From: Crambe crambe
Taxonomy: Eukaryota; Porifera; Demospongiae; Poecilosclerida; Crambeidae
Length of the DNA stretch: 64,000 nucleotides
NCBI GenBank assembly: GCA_963924555.1
Contig: OZ004596.1
Location: forward strand, 2,108,001 to 2,172,000
Reading direction: 5' to 3'
In this document: positions 1-12,782 of the stretch, piece by piece
Layout: each line of letters opens with the position of its first letter
Position numbering within the stretch: the first letter of the stretch is position 1
The notes under the pieces: generated by a model
What the model saw: only the letters and a program-made list of their open reading frames with translations
Databases searched by the model: none
Told to the model about the DNA's origin: nothing
Translations under genes and position numbers: made by a program

Positions 1-35
1 CTGGAGGAATATTGAATGATTGGAAGGTTACTTAG

Positions 36-828
36 TCATCTTCTGAGTACTTTCGTTGTTGTGATTGGGTTGCATTTTACACTGATGCTCATCATGAAGT
101 GCTTGAGGTGAAGGAAGGATATTGTGTTATTTTAAACTATTCTTTACGCTTTGAAGGGTCTATGTCTCCCTCTCGGTTCTTACCATGGTTTAGTCATGCT
201 ACTGTAGAAGTAATCAGTGATTATTTTGCAACTGAAGATAAGAAAATGTTGGCTATACCATTGCATTATGAATATACACAGGCTACTCTTTTCCCAGACT
301 TTCTCAAAGGTATTGATGCTTGTCTCTTTAATGCTATCAGAGAAGTTGTTTTTCCAGAATTGCATTTTGTGTTACGTTTTGATAAAACAAAGGTTATCCC
401 ACCAACCCTACCAACACACTATTATGATGATGATGAGGATTATTTGGATTATTTTGAGGAAGCTGATCATGAGCAGATATTCCAAGGAGTCTTCTTAATA
501 AAACATGAAATAGCAAAAAAATATTTTGAAATCCAGAGAAAGAGTGAGGAATAATTGGAAGAAGTGGAAGAAGTTAAAGGCCAATCTGTTTTGATAAAAC
601 AAATGTGATGACAAGTATTTGGATCTTTTGAAGATTATGAAGACTTCCCAACAAGACTTCAATCTTGAGTGGGTCGTGGAAAGAAAGTCTGGCAATCCTA
701 ATGAAAGGGATAATACCACTCACCTTCGATTTGAATCTGGTAGATTGGGATGGCTAGGAAACATGACCCCAGCTGAGGAATACTATTATCTCCGTGCACT
801 ATTGTTGTTCAAGCTAACAGATAGCTAA
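36..828 (+). pseudogene. Decayed 2OG-Fe(II) oxygenase-like fragment
   Basis: An open frame runs from about 36 to 551 without a convincing ATG; the first in-frame start-like codon is a GTG at 99. Its translation has 'WVAFYTDAHHEVLEVKEGY', then 'LNYSL', then 'HYEYTQA' and 'LKGID'. This order resembles the C-terminal half of a prolyl-hydroxylase-like 2OG-Fe(II) oxygenase family that I remember as 'FYADCEHEV..V..GYR', 'YNL' and 'EYTEA..LKG.D'. The frame meets a TAA at 552-554, yet coding-like sequence continues past it. A second frame (619-828) then gives 'GWLGNMTPAEEYYYLRALLL', which resembles the family's closing segment. The stop, the frame change and the missing N-terminal half favour a pseudogene or relic. 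An unspliced exon pair is possible, because a GTGAGG sits at 543, but I found no convincing acceptor. Confidence 0.5.
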
Positions 829-830
829 TA

Positions 831-1284
831 ATTATCTCTTATCACACACGTACTGTATAATTATGATAATTTGTGGTTTGAATGTTTGGTATTGTAATTT
901 AGATTTTTTTGATCAATTTATTGAATGTCAAAGTCCTTGTGTAGAGAAGTAGTTGTAGTAGAGCCTGTTATGACACTTTCTGAGGAAGGGAATGATAATT
1001 TTGATACCCACTTCTGCAATCTGAAGTTCAGACTTGATGCACATTTAGCATAGTTAGAAACGAGTTTTCTATTTGTTATGCAAGTCCAAGTCCACAGAAT
1101 TCTCAAAGTGCTGAATAAATCCTGGGAGGATGGCCACACTGCATGTGGTGTTTATGGTTATTTGTGTGTTTGTGTATAATATCTTGTAAATAACATTTTG
1201 TTATGTATGCGCTTAAAAGAGATTATCTGTCAGTCCAAAAGAATGATAAACCAGGTCCTTTGACTTGGTAAGTATTTTAAACTA
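831..1284. other. Spacer without recognisable gene
   Basis: This is AT-rich sequence between the two oxygenase-like relics. The short ORFs on either strand show no coding character that I recognise. No repeats longer than dinucleotide runs are evident. Confidence 0.5.
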
Positions 1285-1590
1285 TTGCTACTCTGCTGCA
1301 AAATAAGGGGTGTGTTGGCTCCTGGTGCAAAAAAGGTGAATGCCAAGTTGTACAAATTTCTACTGTACCATAAAGGTGACTTCTTCCATCGTCATCAAGC
1401 TAGATGCCCAGCACAGCGCTCACATGTTTGTCATTATTCTTTTTACCAAATTATTATGGAAGGGTCTATTATTGGCTATACCATCATTATGAAGCTATGT
1501 AAGCTGCTCTTTCCCATTTGTCTCTATTGGATAAATCTGGTCAGTCCTGGTATTACCACCACAGAAAACATGACCCCATCTCTTTCCTAA
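1285..1590 (+). pseudogene. Second 2OG-Fe(II) oxygenase-like relic (N-terminal half)
   Basis: The frame contains 'AKLYKFLLYHKGDFFHRHQ', which resembles the N-terminal core of the same oxygenase family ('YKLLLYEKG.FF..H.D'). The expected Asp after the His is not retained. Similarity continues only after a frame change near 1405-1430 (a 'HMFVIILF'-like stretch), so the copy appears frameshifted. It lies downstream of a fragment that corresponds to the C-terminal half of the domain, so the two are more likely remnants of a tandem array than one gene. The frame ends at a TAA just before the MITE at 1605. The assignment rests on one conserved block and is tentative. Confidence 0.33.
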
Positions 1591-1593
1591 CCA

Positions 1594-1604
1594 AGATAAG
1601 AATT
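1594..1604. repeat. Target-site duplication, left
   Basis: AGATAAGAATT directly precedes the left TIR and is repeated exactly at 2165-2175 after the right TIR. Confidence 0.85.
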
Positions 1605-2164
1605 AGTCTGGCGGCGCCAACCCTTTACCTTGAGAGAAAGGGTCCGGTAACTCTAGCATAAACGAGTTGTGTCATTACATCACAGATTACATCACCACAA
1701 ATATTTTCACGCACGTATTTGCAATTGATGGGTGAGACTTACTGCTAATCATGGCTCAGTGTGTTTGGCTGATAAATGACTGAAGAACAAGTTTGTAGAA
1801 GAGCATAGCAGCCAAGGAGAGGGCTAGAGAAGAGGGGAGAGAGCCTGGATCTTGAGGCTGTTCTCAGAATAATTACCCCTGCTACATCCTGTAACTATTC
1901 AGGCTTTTTATTCAGTTGAATCTAAATGCTTCTTGAAGCGCTCATCATGCACAAGGGAACTGTGGTCACTAGGTAGATCGCTACACTATACTACAGTCTA
2001 CAGCGGGAAGCACGCGGGTAATTAAGAAGAGCGCGCGCACCAATTTCTAGCAATCTGATTGGGCCGCCGTCCTGGCAGCATTGACACTTATGCTAGAGTT
2101 ACCAGACCCTTTCCCTCCCCCTGCCCCCAAGAAAAAGGAGGTAAAGGGTCAGCGCCGCCAGACT
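1605..2164. mobile_element. Mutator-like MITE with 11-bp target duplication
   Basis: A 560-bp non-coding element is bounded by long imperfect terminal inverted repeats. The left end begins AGTCTGGCGGCG and the right end finishes CGCCGCCAGACT. The similarity runs inward about 55-75 bp, through an AAAGGGTC block to GGTAACTCTAGCATAA on the left and its complement on the right. An identical 11-bp direct repeat, AGATAAGAATT, flanks it at 1594-1604 and 2165-2175. Long TIRs with 9-11 bp target duplications are characteristic of Mutator-like (MULE) elements. No transposase ORF is present, so this is a non-autonomous copy. The perfect duplication suggests a fairly recent insertion. Confidence 0.85.
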
Positions 2165-2175
2165 AGATAAGAATT
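2165..2175. repeat. Target-site duplication, right
   Basis: AGATAAGAATT directly follows the right TIR and matches 1594-1604 exactly. Confidence 0.85.
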
Positions 2176-3421
2176 AGATTCCCACCCTGTACACCAAACT
2201 CTTTGATATCCTTATTCACCTGCAGAACTGCATGCCTATGTGCTAATACAATCACACTTTTAAAAAATGATTTGAGGTCAGGTCATAATTGTGTCACCGA
2301 CTCGCGTGCTGACTCTTTAACAACCGCAAAGGAAGGAAAGGGTCTGATACATCCGACAAGCTTTTCAAGAATAGATGCACAGCGAGAATGCTTGGAATGT
2401 AATTAACCTGATGTTTGATACCAGCTTTAAGCGTTTGTATAATTTTACCCGGGCACAAGAAAGATAGTTGCTAGAAAGCAAACCAGTTTTAGCTGGGCTT
2501 TGCAATTAACCTTTTTCTGAAACAGGATAGGGACAGATTGGGTTCAGTCGCTTTTCAGAAATCTACCAGTTGGATCTATCCAAGTTGAGCGTACATACCT
2601 CGAGGAATAGCACCTTCAATTGAAATTCTATGTGAATAAAAAGTGCCTACTCAGCAATAATTGACCTTGCCCGACCCCCACCCCTGGGGGAATAGGAGTA
2701 AGCACAGTTTGAATTTCTGTTTATGTTGATAAAACTGTGTGCCCATTAATTGCACTCTGTGAGATTCCTTTCTCTTTTTCTTTATTAGTTTTTCCATACC
2801 ATTTGCTACTGTAATAACTGTCTTTAGGCTGGCAGATTATTTTTTCCATGAATAAACATCCATTTACAGAGAGTATACGAGGAATATATGGAAGCCTCAG
2901 AATTCCGAGGCTAATGCAAACAGCTGATACCAGGCTTTCTTTTAGACAGGTCACTAAAAAGTACCAGGGGCCAAGGCTACTAACCTATGCCCTTGAGCCG
3001 ATAGCTATAGCTAAAATTGCCGCTAGAACGCCGTGCTGGGCTTGGCTCAACTCTAATTTGGGAATACTGTTAGTGAATTACGGATGATATCATGTGAGCA
3101 TCACGTTATTAAAATGTGGGGTGTTGTCTTTCATTGCAATCGAAGAGATCAGTTATTGCATACTTTGACACATTTGTCACACGTGAGAATAAGCACTAGT
3201 CACGTTACTTTCCAAACGGTTTTTGTACAGCTGTATGGACAGTTTGACACTCTCCCTCCCTTATTTACTCTTGATAGCATGGATATAGCTTTAATCTATC
3301 CCTTTGTTAAACAATACACGTAGAGTACATAGTACATTGTGCCAACCTTAAATGGTATACACAAATACACAAATACTCACTGCTATGATGCACAGTCTCT
3401 GCTAGCTGTGGTTTTGTTTTC
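2176..3421. other. Gene-free stretch
   Basis: I see no gene supported by conserved motifs or splice-consistent exons here. Short ORFs at 2203-2406, 2848-3087 and 3084-3323 have no recognisable content. It may hold remote relics of the neighbouring pseudogenes. Confidence 0.45.
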
Positions 3422-4160
3422 ATGTTAACTGAGCAGCAAGCCTGTCATGTCAAGTCTGACTCAGAGATATATCCTCCTAGAGATATCTCACTCCCATGCA
3501 GTGAACCAGATTGGAAGAAAGTAGCTTTCATCAACATGACGGATCCCAACCAACACTGTCCTCATGGACTACATCAACTAACAAGCCCTATCAGAATGTG
3601 TGGACGAAATGCAAGCAGTGATTACGTATGCAATTCTACTATTTTCAGTGTTGGGGGTCATCCTACAGCAAAGTGTGTGGAAGGATCAGAGGCTATCAAT
3701 ATGGATCAACATTTACTTTCTTACTGTACTTTAATTATAGCTAGAGAAAGCATACCTGGATGGAGTTAGCCTGACTCATGGCCCTGATGGAAAACGACAG
3801 CACATATGGTCATTTGCTAGTGGATATAATCAAGTTGAAACTGCAGACGTTAATTGTCCTAGTAACAAATTGACTGTTCCACCATTTGTAGGAGATGACT
3901 ATTTCTGTGATAGTGGATTTGCTGGTTCAGGATTCGGAGGTCCACACAAAGGACCCTCTTTGGGATGGACAGGGATGTGATGCTGATCCTTTAGCTCGCT
4001 GTAAAGTCAACAACCCTCCATGGTTCACAAAGACATTGCCTAAATCCACCAAGGATGACATAGAACTGCAGGCAATGGAATATCTGATAGTGATACACCC
4101 ATTGATCTTATTGAGCTGTATATCCAGTGAAATGCTTGTGTGGAAAAAGGTTCAGTGTGA
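3422..4160 (+). pseudogene. Frameshifted copy of a secreted Cys-rich 'DPLWDGQGC' family
   Basis: Conserved blocks follow in order but in different frames. First come 'WKKVAFINMTDPNQHCPHG' and 'SPIRMCGRN' (3422 frame). After a shift near 3655 comes 'SYSKVCGRIRGYQYGS', and after an in-frame TAG near 3740 comes 'AYLDGVSLTHG..RQHIWSFASG' with 'GDDYFCDSGF'. After another shift near 3940 come 'DPLWDGQGCDAD' and 'NNPPWFTKTLPKSTKDDIE', and finally 'DTPIDLIELYIQ'. I recall this motif order from a large family of secreted proteins expanded in sponges and cnidarians. At least three frameshifts or stops within about 700 bp, without intron-like signals at the breaks, make this a pseudogene. The protein's biochemical role is not known to me. 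Confidence 0.7.
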
Positions 4161-4252
4161 AAAATGCGAAGTTAGTTCTTGATGAAGCTGCGCGCATGCT
4201 CATTCGCAGTGGTGAGCATTAATTAAAGTCTAAGCTAATAAAGAAAACAATA

Positions 4253-5218
4253 ATGTCTTTCGGTTGTATTACTCTCATCATAGAGACCGGTGAGTCTTAA
4301 GGCGTACAACTATGCTGGTGCAACAAAAGTTGCTCCCTTTTTTGTACAGGAATAAAGCTCAGCTTTAACGAGGAGGCTGTGGCTACAGCTTGTGTCTTCT
4401 ACCACACCTTCTGTTCTTCCATGACAGAATCAGACTATGACAAGCACGTAAATGCACCCTCCAAGAAACTAACACAGTCACTTAAACATGCTGTTACTGT
4501 AACCAGCTCTTGGTGATGGCAGCTCTGTCCCTCGCTTCTAAGGTCCAAGAACACCCAACCAAACTTAGTGATGTTATCAATACTTGTTATCGGTGAGTGA
4601 AACAGTAATATGTAAAGATTGCTATAGTCTATAAACCTTGCACTAGACCAATTATAATTATTGGTTATTAGATGCCTCCACAAAGAAAGACCACCACTAG
4701 AAGTGGGGGATTTGTATTGGCATCTGAAGGAGAGCGTGGGGAAATATGAACTGCTTTTGCTACGTGCCCTAAAGTTCAATGTCAGTCCTCAGCTGCCACA
4801 CCCAGTAAGTTAATGTGTCTTGTGTCTACAAACTATGTAATATGGCAGCTGTGTCATATCGCAATCCATGGAGACGTTCCCTCTATTTTTGTAGTATTTG
4901 GTGCACTATTTGCTGGCATTCTCAAGATGGGTCGATAGAGAGGCATGGCACAAAAGTCACATGACTAACATATCCTGGGCTTTGCTGCAAGACAGCTTCT
5001 ACACTACTTTGTGTCTAGAAGAACCTCCGCAAGTGCTGGCCACTGCTGTGCTGTACCTGGCCACCCAGTGCTGCAAACTCACCCTCCCAGGGTCAGAGCT
5101 GGCCAAGAGGCAGTGGTGGGAAGTGTTCAGTCCTGGGGCCTCAGAAAAGAAACTTCAAGAGATATCCAGGAAGATTATGCAGTGTATAACCAATGCTAAC
5201 ATAAAAGAAAAAACTTGA
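4253..5218 (+). CDS. CCNQ: Cyclin Q (FAM58A-like cyclin, CDK10 partner)
   Basis: Five exons: 4253-4289, 4350-4447, 4507-4592, 4672-4804 and 4895-5218, all with GT-AG borders and a continuous frame, encoding 225 aa. Cyclin Q is the activating cyclin of CDK10. Family similarity spans the whole length: 'ETGIKLSFNEEAVATACVFY' resembles the first cyclin-fold helices, 'MAALSLASKVQEH' the cyclin-box core, then 'KYELLLLRALKFNVSPQLPHPY' and 'SWALLQDSFYTTLC'. The C-terminal part has 'LATAVLYLATQ' and 'WWEVFSPG', the latter matching the human 'WWQVF'. Human CCNQ is 248 aa; the difference is at the N-terminus, so an unseen upstream exon is possible. The gene is convergent with PSMC3, with 180 bp between stop codons. 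Confidence 0.93.
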
Positions 5219-5398
5219 AAAACTTTCAAATTACATGCATACCAACCTTCAGAGTATCACTTATTTTATAAAAGTGGGTGAGAGACCCAGCCCTTGGAAT
5301 TTAATGATAATACCCCATTTTTACATAAAGATGATTATCATTGAGTGAATAATAATGTGTGCATACGGTGAAGTTGTATGCACACACACACACAGTCA

Positions 5399-7803
<2,405 letters not shown>

Positions 7804-7990
7804 ATTACGGTAAAGAAGGGCTTTCTATCAAAAGGCTACTCGCCACACAACATGTGTGTCGAGTTCAAAGTGTAAATTTATTTATGCTGACGTCATATTT
7901 AACCACGCCCACCAGCAGCTGCTTCTTGTTTGGCACGTCTTGTTTCACCTGCAGCTTCGGACATTTCCTTTGAAATCATGAGTACCTGTC
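7804..7990. promoter_or_regulatory. Divergent promoter, PSMC3 / Ser-rich gene
   Basis: This is the 187-bp interval between two opposing start codons. It contains a perfect palindromic CRE, TGACGTCA, at 7888-7895, roughly central. Promoter function is inferred from position and from the CRE; no TATA box is obvious at a fitting distance for either gene. Confidence 0.6.
7888..7895. promoter_or_regulatory. Consensus CRE (TGACGTCA)
   Basis: An exact 8-bp cAMP-response element lies about 85 bp upstream of the PSMC3 ATG and about 95 bp upstream of the opposing ATG. CREB/ATF binding is inferred from the motif alone. Confidence 0.6.
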
Positions 7991-8331
7991 ATGGCTAGTC
8001 TGGCAAGTTCCTCCTCAACTTCTACCAGTTCCATCTCAAGCTCCGAAGATGACCCCTCTGGCTCATTTACCTCCAGCTCCACCAGTGTATCCAGCATAAT
8101 AGAAACAGTTCATACACCACATAGTTTGAGTTATATTAACAGTGACGACCCACTGAACACAGGTGCAATATCTCTTGAAGAACTTTGCTGTTGTGTATCT
8201 GAAGAAGATTTCATTGCAGAGCAGCCAGCATCCATAATTAGTGGTTGGAAATCAAGAATCATTTCTCAATCTTCCAGTACTTCCTCCCACTGTCATAACC
8301 TTGATAAGTCGCTCTATTTTGCATTGATGAA

Positions 8332-8376
<45 letters not shown>

Positions 8377-9458
8377 CACTAAATTACCAGCTGCAAGAAA
8401 TTATTCATTATCCAGAGATTCGAACAGTCCTAGATGTGGCTCCAGATTATCCACACGAAGCTGTATTCTTTCAACTTCTTCAATCCCAATCCCATACAGT
8501 TTCCGCCATTGTGTAGATGGAGATTTATCGCAGTACATAAAAGAATACAGAAAGTCCTATACTTATCCTAATCTCAAGGAGAAGAATCAAAGGTGTACAT
8601 CAAGGACTTTAAGTGGTGCAAGTATTAGGACTCAGGTGAAGCCCAGGCTTGTTACATTATTGAATCATAATGTCCACCCGCATGTATCTTCACCATCTGC
8701 ATTAAGGCGAAAGAAACAGGTTAGCACTAATAATTATATAGAAGACTCCCACCCACCTAGTGGGTGGCAGCTTCATAGACAGTAGCTTATTTTCTGTCTG
8801 GCATCACTGAAAAAATGCATCTAGATAGGTTTTCAAACTTAACTGCATTCCCTCCTTTTCTTTTGCATAGAACTACCATCATACTTTATCTCCTAAGCCC
8901 AACCGGCAGAAGGAACTGAGAACTAAAAAAGGAAATAAGCAAGATGATATTTGTGCTGTGTTTGAGGCTAATCCAAGGGAAGAATTCGAATTTAAGGATT
9001 CAGTAACTGTCAAAAAGAGGACAGCTCCAATATTTGTGGTAGATTTTCAATATTCTAATAAGGACCACCATTCATCACCCAGTAGACATAGGGCTACTGC
9101 AACTTCACAACTCTCCATAGAAAATGCTTACAAGAGCCATCTAAAAGATAAAACTGCAAAGAAGCCATGTGGAACCAAATCATACAGTATGTTTCCTACC
9201 AGCACTACAGCTATTGATGAAAAATCACCACCAGTAAAGCGAACTTCTTCACCTCATTTGGTGTATAGAGCAGCCACAAGACCAAGTAATAAATCACTTT
9301 CTGGTGTATTGTCAGTATCAAGTATGAACACCTCAACAAGTGATGATCCATCTGCTGATCGATTCTTTGTACTCAGTAATAAGAGCAATAAAGCAGTCCG
9401 AGAGTTTCATTTACAGAACCTCGGATCCAAAAGCATTGTATACCAACCAAAATTTTAA
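7991..9458 (+). CDS. Unrecognised Ser-rich protein
   Basis: Two exons, 7991-8719 and 8871-9458, with a GTTAGC donor and a TTGCATAG acceptor, encode 438 aa. I do not recognise the family. The N-terminal third is Ser/Thr-rich, and residues about 115-129 are a pure Ser run encoded by an (AGT)n tract at 8332-8376. The rest is basic and low in hydrophobic content, with no signal peptide or membrane segment. The most conserved-looking segments are 'LEELCCCVSEEDFIAEQPAS', a basic patch 'ALRRKKQ' at the splice junction, and 'RTAPIFVVDFQYSN'. A stretch 'KPRLVTLLNH' faintly resembles the start of a doublecortin domain, but the rest of that fold is not visible. The gene is divergent from PSMC3 and convergent with TBC1D7. 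Confidence 0.75.
8332..8376 (+). repeat. (AGT)n microsatellite encoding poly-Ser
   Basis: A trinucleotide run lies inside the first exon of the Ser-rich gene. It stays in frame as Ser codons, so length changes would not break the protein. Confidence 0.9.
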
Positions 9459-9500
9459 TCATGGGGATTATTAAAATATAAAAATTAATGAGGAGGATGA

Positions 9501-9506
9501 TTTATT
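9501..9506 (-). terminator. Poly(A) signal of TBC1D7 (AATAAA on minus)
   Basis: TTTATT on the plus strand, about 95 bp past the TBC1D7 stop codon. It lies upstream of the opposing gene's own signal at 9516, so the two 3' ends probably overlap. Confidence 0.5.
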
Positions 9507-9515
9507 ATGACACAA

Positions 9516-9521
9516 AATAAA
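9516..9521 (+). terminator. Poly(A) signal of Ser-rich gene (AATAAA)
   Basis: A canonical AATAAA lies 58 bp after the stop codon at 9458. Confidence 0.55.
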
Positions 9522-9601
9522 TAATATAAACATCATAAAAAGGGGCATTTGTATACAAAAAGATTACCAAACCTGTAATAATAGGTATTCTGTGTACATA
9601 A

Positions 9602-12080
9602 TCATGAGTAATCTTCTATTTCATAGTGTAGTTCATGAGTTGGGGACTCCTCAACTTTTAAGTTAGGTCGCAAAGGACTGCCATGAGCTTCCCACTGCTC
9701 TATAGCTTTACTTACAATGAGACCAAAGTTTTCCTCTGGTATCTAAATGGGGACAGAGAGTAAAAACAAGTCCCATACATGCTCCAACATTGGAATAGGT
9801 TCGTGCTCGTTCCATTGGACTGATTAAACCCCAAAAAACTCACAGTATCGAGGAGGTGTTTTAGTTTTTCAGCAGAAGTTACGCCAAGTATCTTCCTCTT
9901 TAGTGAAAGGACAATGGCCACTGCTACATAGACCAGGACCATGGTAGAGCCTCCAATAACTCTGTCCCATATGCTGTAATAAGTTGAAACGTCAGTTCAA
10001 ATCTATTCCCTGGAAGATACTGGATACTTACCTTTCAAGGCTTGATTGTGGGAGAACGCTCGCATAACACTGATAAAACCATCTGTAATGTAAGGGATAA
10101 AAGTGTGATGATCAATTGAAAAGCAGGTTATTGCAGCTCAGGAAATGAAAATATCATGCATTACACACTAATATTACAGTCATCACATGACCAGAAGAAC
10201 ATACAATCAGTGAGTTGTACCCTATGGGACTTGTATGGAATCCTACATGTAGCAGGTGCAAATGCATAGGCTCCATACTACATTAATGATGCTTACTGTT
10301 GTATGGGAATTCCATTCTCCAGTGCATCCAAGTCCTTGATATGCTCTAGAAGAACACAATCAATATCTTCCAAAAGCTGACTAAAGCAAAGAAGCTATAA
10401 CAAAAAACAGTCATAATTTTTTTTGATACGTAGCTACTTGCTCGTACCAGTTCTTCCTTGAGAATGATTTGTGATTCAAGCTTCTTGATGAAATTGGAAA
10501 ATAACCAGTAGATGTCATCCTCAGACTCCTCCTCAAAGAGTGTGAGGAATGCTTCTGCTATTGCCAACATATTAATCTACATACACACCATAAAAATAAT
10601 AGCGTGGGGGAGGTTATACAAATTTAGATGGCATACACTGGAAGCTCTCAACTCTCAATATAGAAGACACTTGGGGGGGGGGGGAAGTGTGAGGTATAGC
10701 ATATTAAGTACCTCACCTGCTCTTCCTTTTTCATTTGATTTGCTGAGCTAGAGAGCAGCTGATTCTTTTCCAATAGAAAGATTATAACAAAGTCCTGAGA
10801 CGAACAGAGGGAGTTCTGAGAGAGTGATCTATGCTCATGGAATGTCTGAAAAGAGGTGGATAAGGGCTCGTCCACTGATGTGGAGGCTATATTAGGCAGG
10901 CCAGTAGAGCTGGGGTCATCTGTAGCCCTGACCTCTTGGATTTTCTGAGGGAGTGAATGGTAAGGTGGGAGAAGTGAAGTAAGTGGAGGTGAATTCGATG
11001 AGGATTGCTGAGAAGGATTCATGGGGTGCTCAGAGTTAGACAGAGGTGATGGATAAGATGGAGACGATGTATTGGATTTAGATGATAGTTCATTGGCCAC
11101 TCCTCCAGATGTCATTCCTGCTCCGAGAGAATGTTCTATTCTTCCCATGACCTGCAATGCGTGCTTCAGTTCAGAGAACTCAATCCTCTTCTGTTCTTTA
11201 ACAAATGAACAAGTCTCTTTGTCCGAAAAGACTGGAATTACACCTGCAGCAGCACAATAATTACATGCATTATTTTATGGTATGTAATTACAAATATTCA
11301 TAACTGTTTGTGAAGATTCACAGGGAGTTATAAAATACCACCTGCGTGTGGCTAGTTGATAGTACTACAATAATGGTTCTCTTTGTAACTTCACTAGGTA
11401 AGGAAGTTACTAGGAAAGTGAATACATGAGGTTGGTAGAGCTTGTTGTTATGAGATTGTAGTCCTAGAACAATCCAAATTTTACACCTTAATACTGGGAC
11501 ATTACAACCAAATTTTATACAATAAGATTATTGCTTTTGACTAAATCTGAATTTGGATGAAATTTTGGATAAGTACTCATAGATGAAAGGTGATAAGAAG
11601 TGCTTTTTTTTTTTTTTTTTCATAGATGGAAGGTTGGAGATTCTGACAAACTTACTCAGGATAATCTTCCACACTAGTGGTCGGTAGAATACTGTAAGAG
11701 TGTGCTTCAAACAAAATAATTTCAACTTCTTTACATCTGCATGTACACAATCATCCAGCATTATTGGTATAGGTGAACAAAGGAAAAAGGAACTACACTA
11801 GTTCAGATTGCAGTGCTAATTAGCTAACACAATGGGTTTAGTATGTAGCTAGCTCCAATATTGCCATGGAGAGACCAAGTTCATGTTCGTAGCTAGCTGC
11901 ATGCTATGCATCATCAATTCATAGCAAGCTCTAGCTAGCTAGACAGCTGTTTTTACCGAAAATTTCAGCTTTGAGGAGCATCTCGAGATGAGTGATGCTT
12001 TTCTCCCCCTCCTTGAATCCCAGACTTTTGTAGTAAGCCGATCTGAAGTTCCTGTCCGCTGTTTCTGGGTCTTCTGACAT
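9602..12080 (-). CDS. TBC1D7: TBC1 domain family member 7, TSC complex subunit
   Basis: Eight exons on the complement: 12080-11957, 11736-11656, 11243-10717, 10576-10448, 10376-10297, 10082-10032, 9973-9844 and 9742-9602, giving 420 aa. TBC1D7 is the third subunit of the TSC1-TSC2 complex, the RHEB GAP that restrains mTORC1. Matches to the human protein include 'RNFRSAYYKSLGF' at the N-terminus, 'FYRPLVWKIIL', 'QWFYQCYASVLPQSSLE', 'IWDRVIGGS' and the C-terminal 'VTSAEKLKHLL' and 'LIVSKAIEQW'. Human TBC1D7 is 293 aa. The excess is mainly a Ser/Pro-rich insertion of about 110 residues within the third exon (residues about 105-220). The catalytic IxxDxxR and YxQ fingers of active TBC GAPs are not evident, as in the human protein. 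It is divergent from CHURC1. Confidence 0.92.
11607..11630. repeat. Poly-T tract in TBC1D7 intron
   Basis: A homopolymer of T on the plus strand (A on the sense strand), just inside the intron after the second TBC1D7 exon. Confidence 0.8.
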
Positions 12081-12272
12081 ACTGTGAAGTTCTGAACTAA
12101 GCTAAGCTTTATCTCTAGCTAGACCTTCTTGCCTTACATTGTTGGAGACTCAATGTACAGTCACGCCATGCCAGGTCGAGGTCAGGACTGATAGCATTCA
12201 TAGCATGCATAATTATTATTCCAAAACTACCGTGGTGATTCTAAATAAGGACCCCCAGTTCCCAGTGCTGAA
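12081..12272. promoter_or_regulatory. Divergent promoter, TBC1D7 / CHURC1
   Basis: 192 bp separate two opposing start codons, so both promoters must lie here or overlap the first exons. No consensus CRE or TATA box stands out. Confidence 0.55.
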
Positions 12273-12782
12273 ATGTGTGTTGATTGTGTGAAGGAGAGAT
12301 TGCCAGACAGGGTGAGGACAATGCCATGCTATACTCTTAATCAGGATGTTTCATTATTGATTCTTCCACTAGGGCAGCACATGCCTGGAGGGAGGGAGTT
12401 ACCTATTGAACTTCAATGGCTGTGTGCAATGCCGGAAGAAAACTTCACTGGAAGAGACAGACTTCAAGAAAGAGGAAAGTGAAGATGGAGAAGAGATGAT
12501 AACTTTCAGACGTATGTGTGTACATGCTTAGTAAATTTTTTAAAAGGTCTCTTTTCCCCTTTGTAGATGCATGCAAGGAATGTGGACACATTATTGCATC
12601 GCACATATACACATTTTCATTTGATGAAGAATACCAGGTACTGGTTCTAACAACTCTACCAGTCAGTTTCTAACTCTTATCTACTTTATCAGGAATATAC
12701 CATGGACTGTGCTTTGTGTGGTCATGGAGAAGCAACTGTTAGTATCTTACCAGATGACCCAAGACAGCAGGAACTGTTTTAG
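12273..12782 (+). CDS. CHURC1: Churchill zinc-finger protein
   Basis: Four exons, 12273-12311, 12373-12511, 12567-12637 and 12693-12782, encode 112 aa, the same length as human CHURC1. Churchill is a small zinc-binding protein first described as a transcriptional regulator in vertebrate neural induction. All expected blocks are present: N-terminal '[14 protein letters not shown]', '[18 protein letters not shown]', '[20 protein letters not shown]', '[20 protein letters not shown]' and the C-terminal '[13 protein letters not shown]'. The Cys pairs MCxxC, CxxC, CxxC and CxxC that form the zinc sites are all retained. Confidence 0.96.

Noticed and set aside
11737-11761. Longer start of the second TBC1D7 coding exon (in-frame ATG 'MLDDCVHA')
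   Set aside because: No acceptor joins it in phase to the first exon, whereas the CATGCAG acceptor at 11737 gives 'EIFDVKKLKLF' in frame and matches the family.
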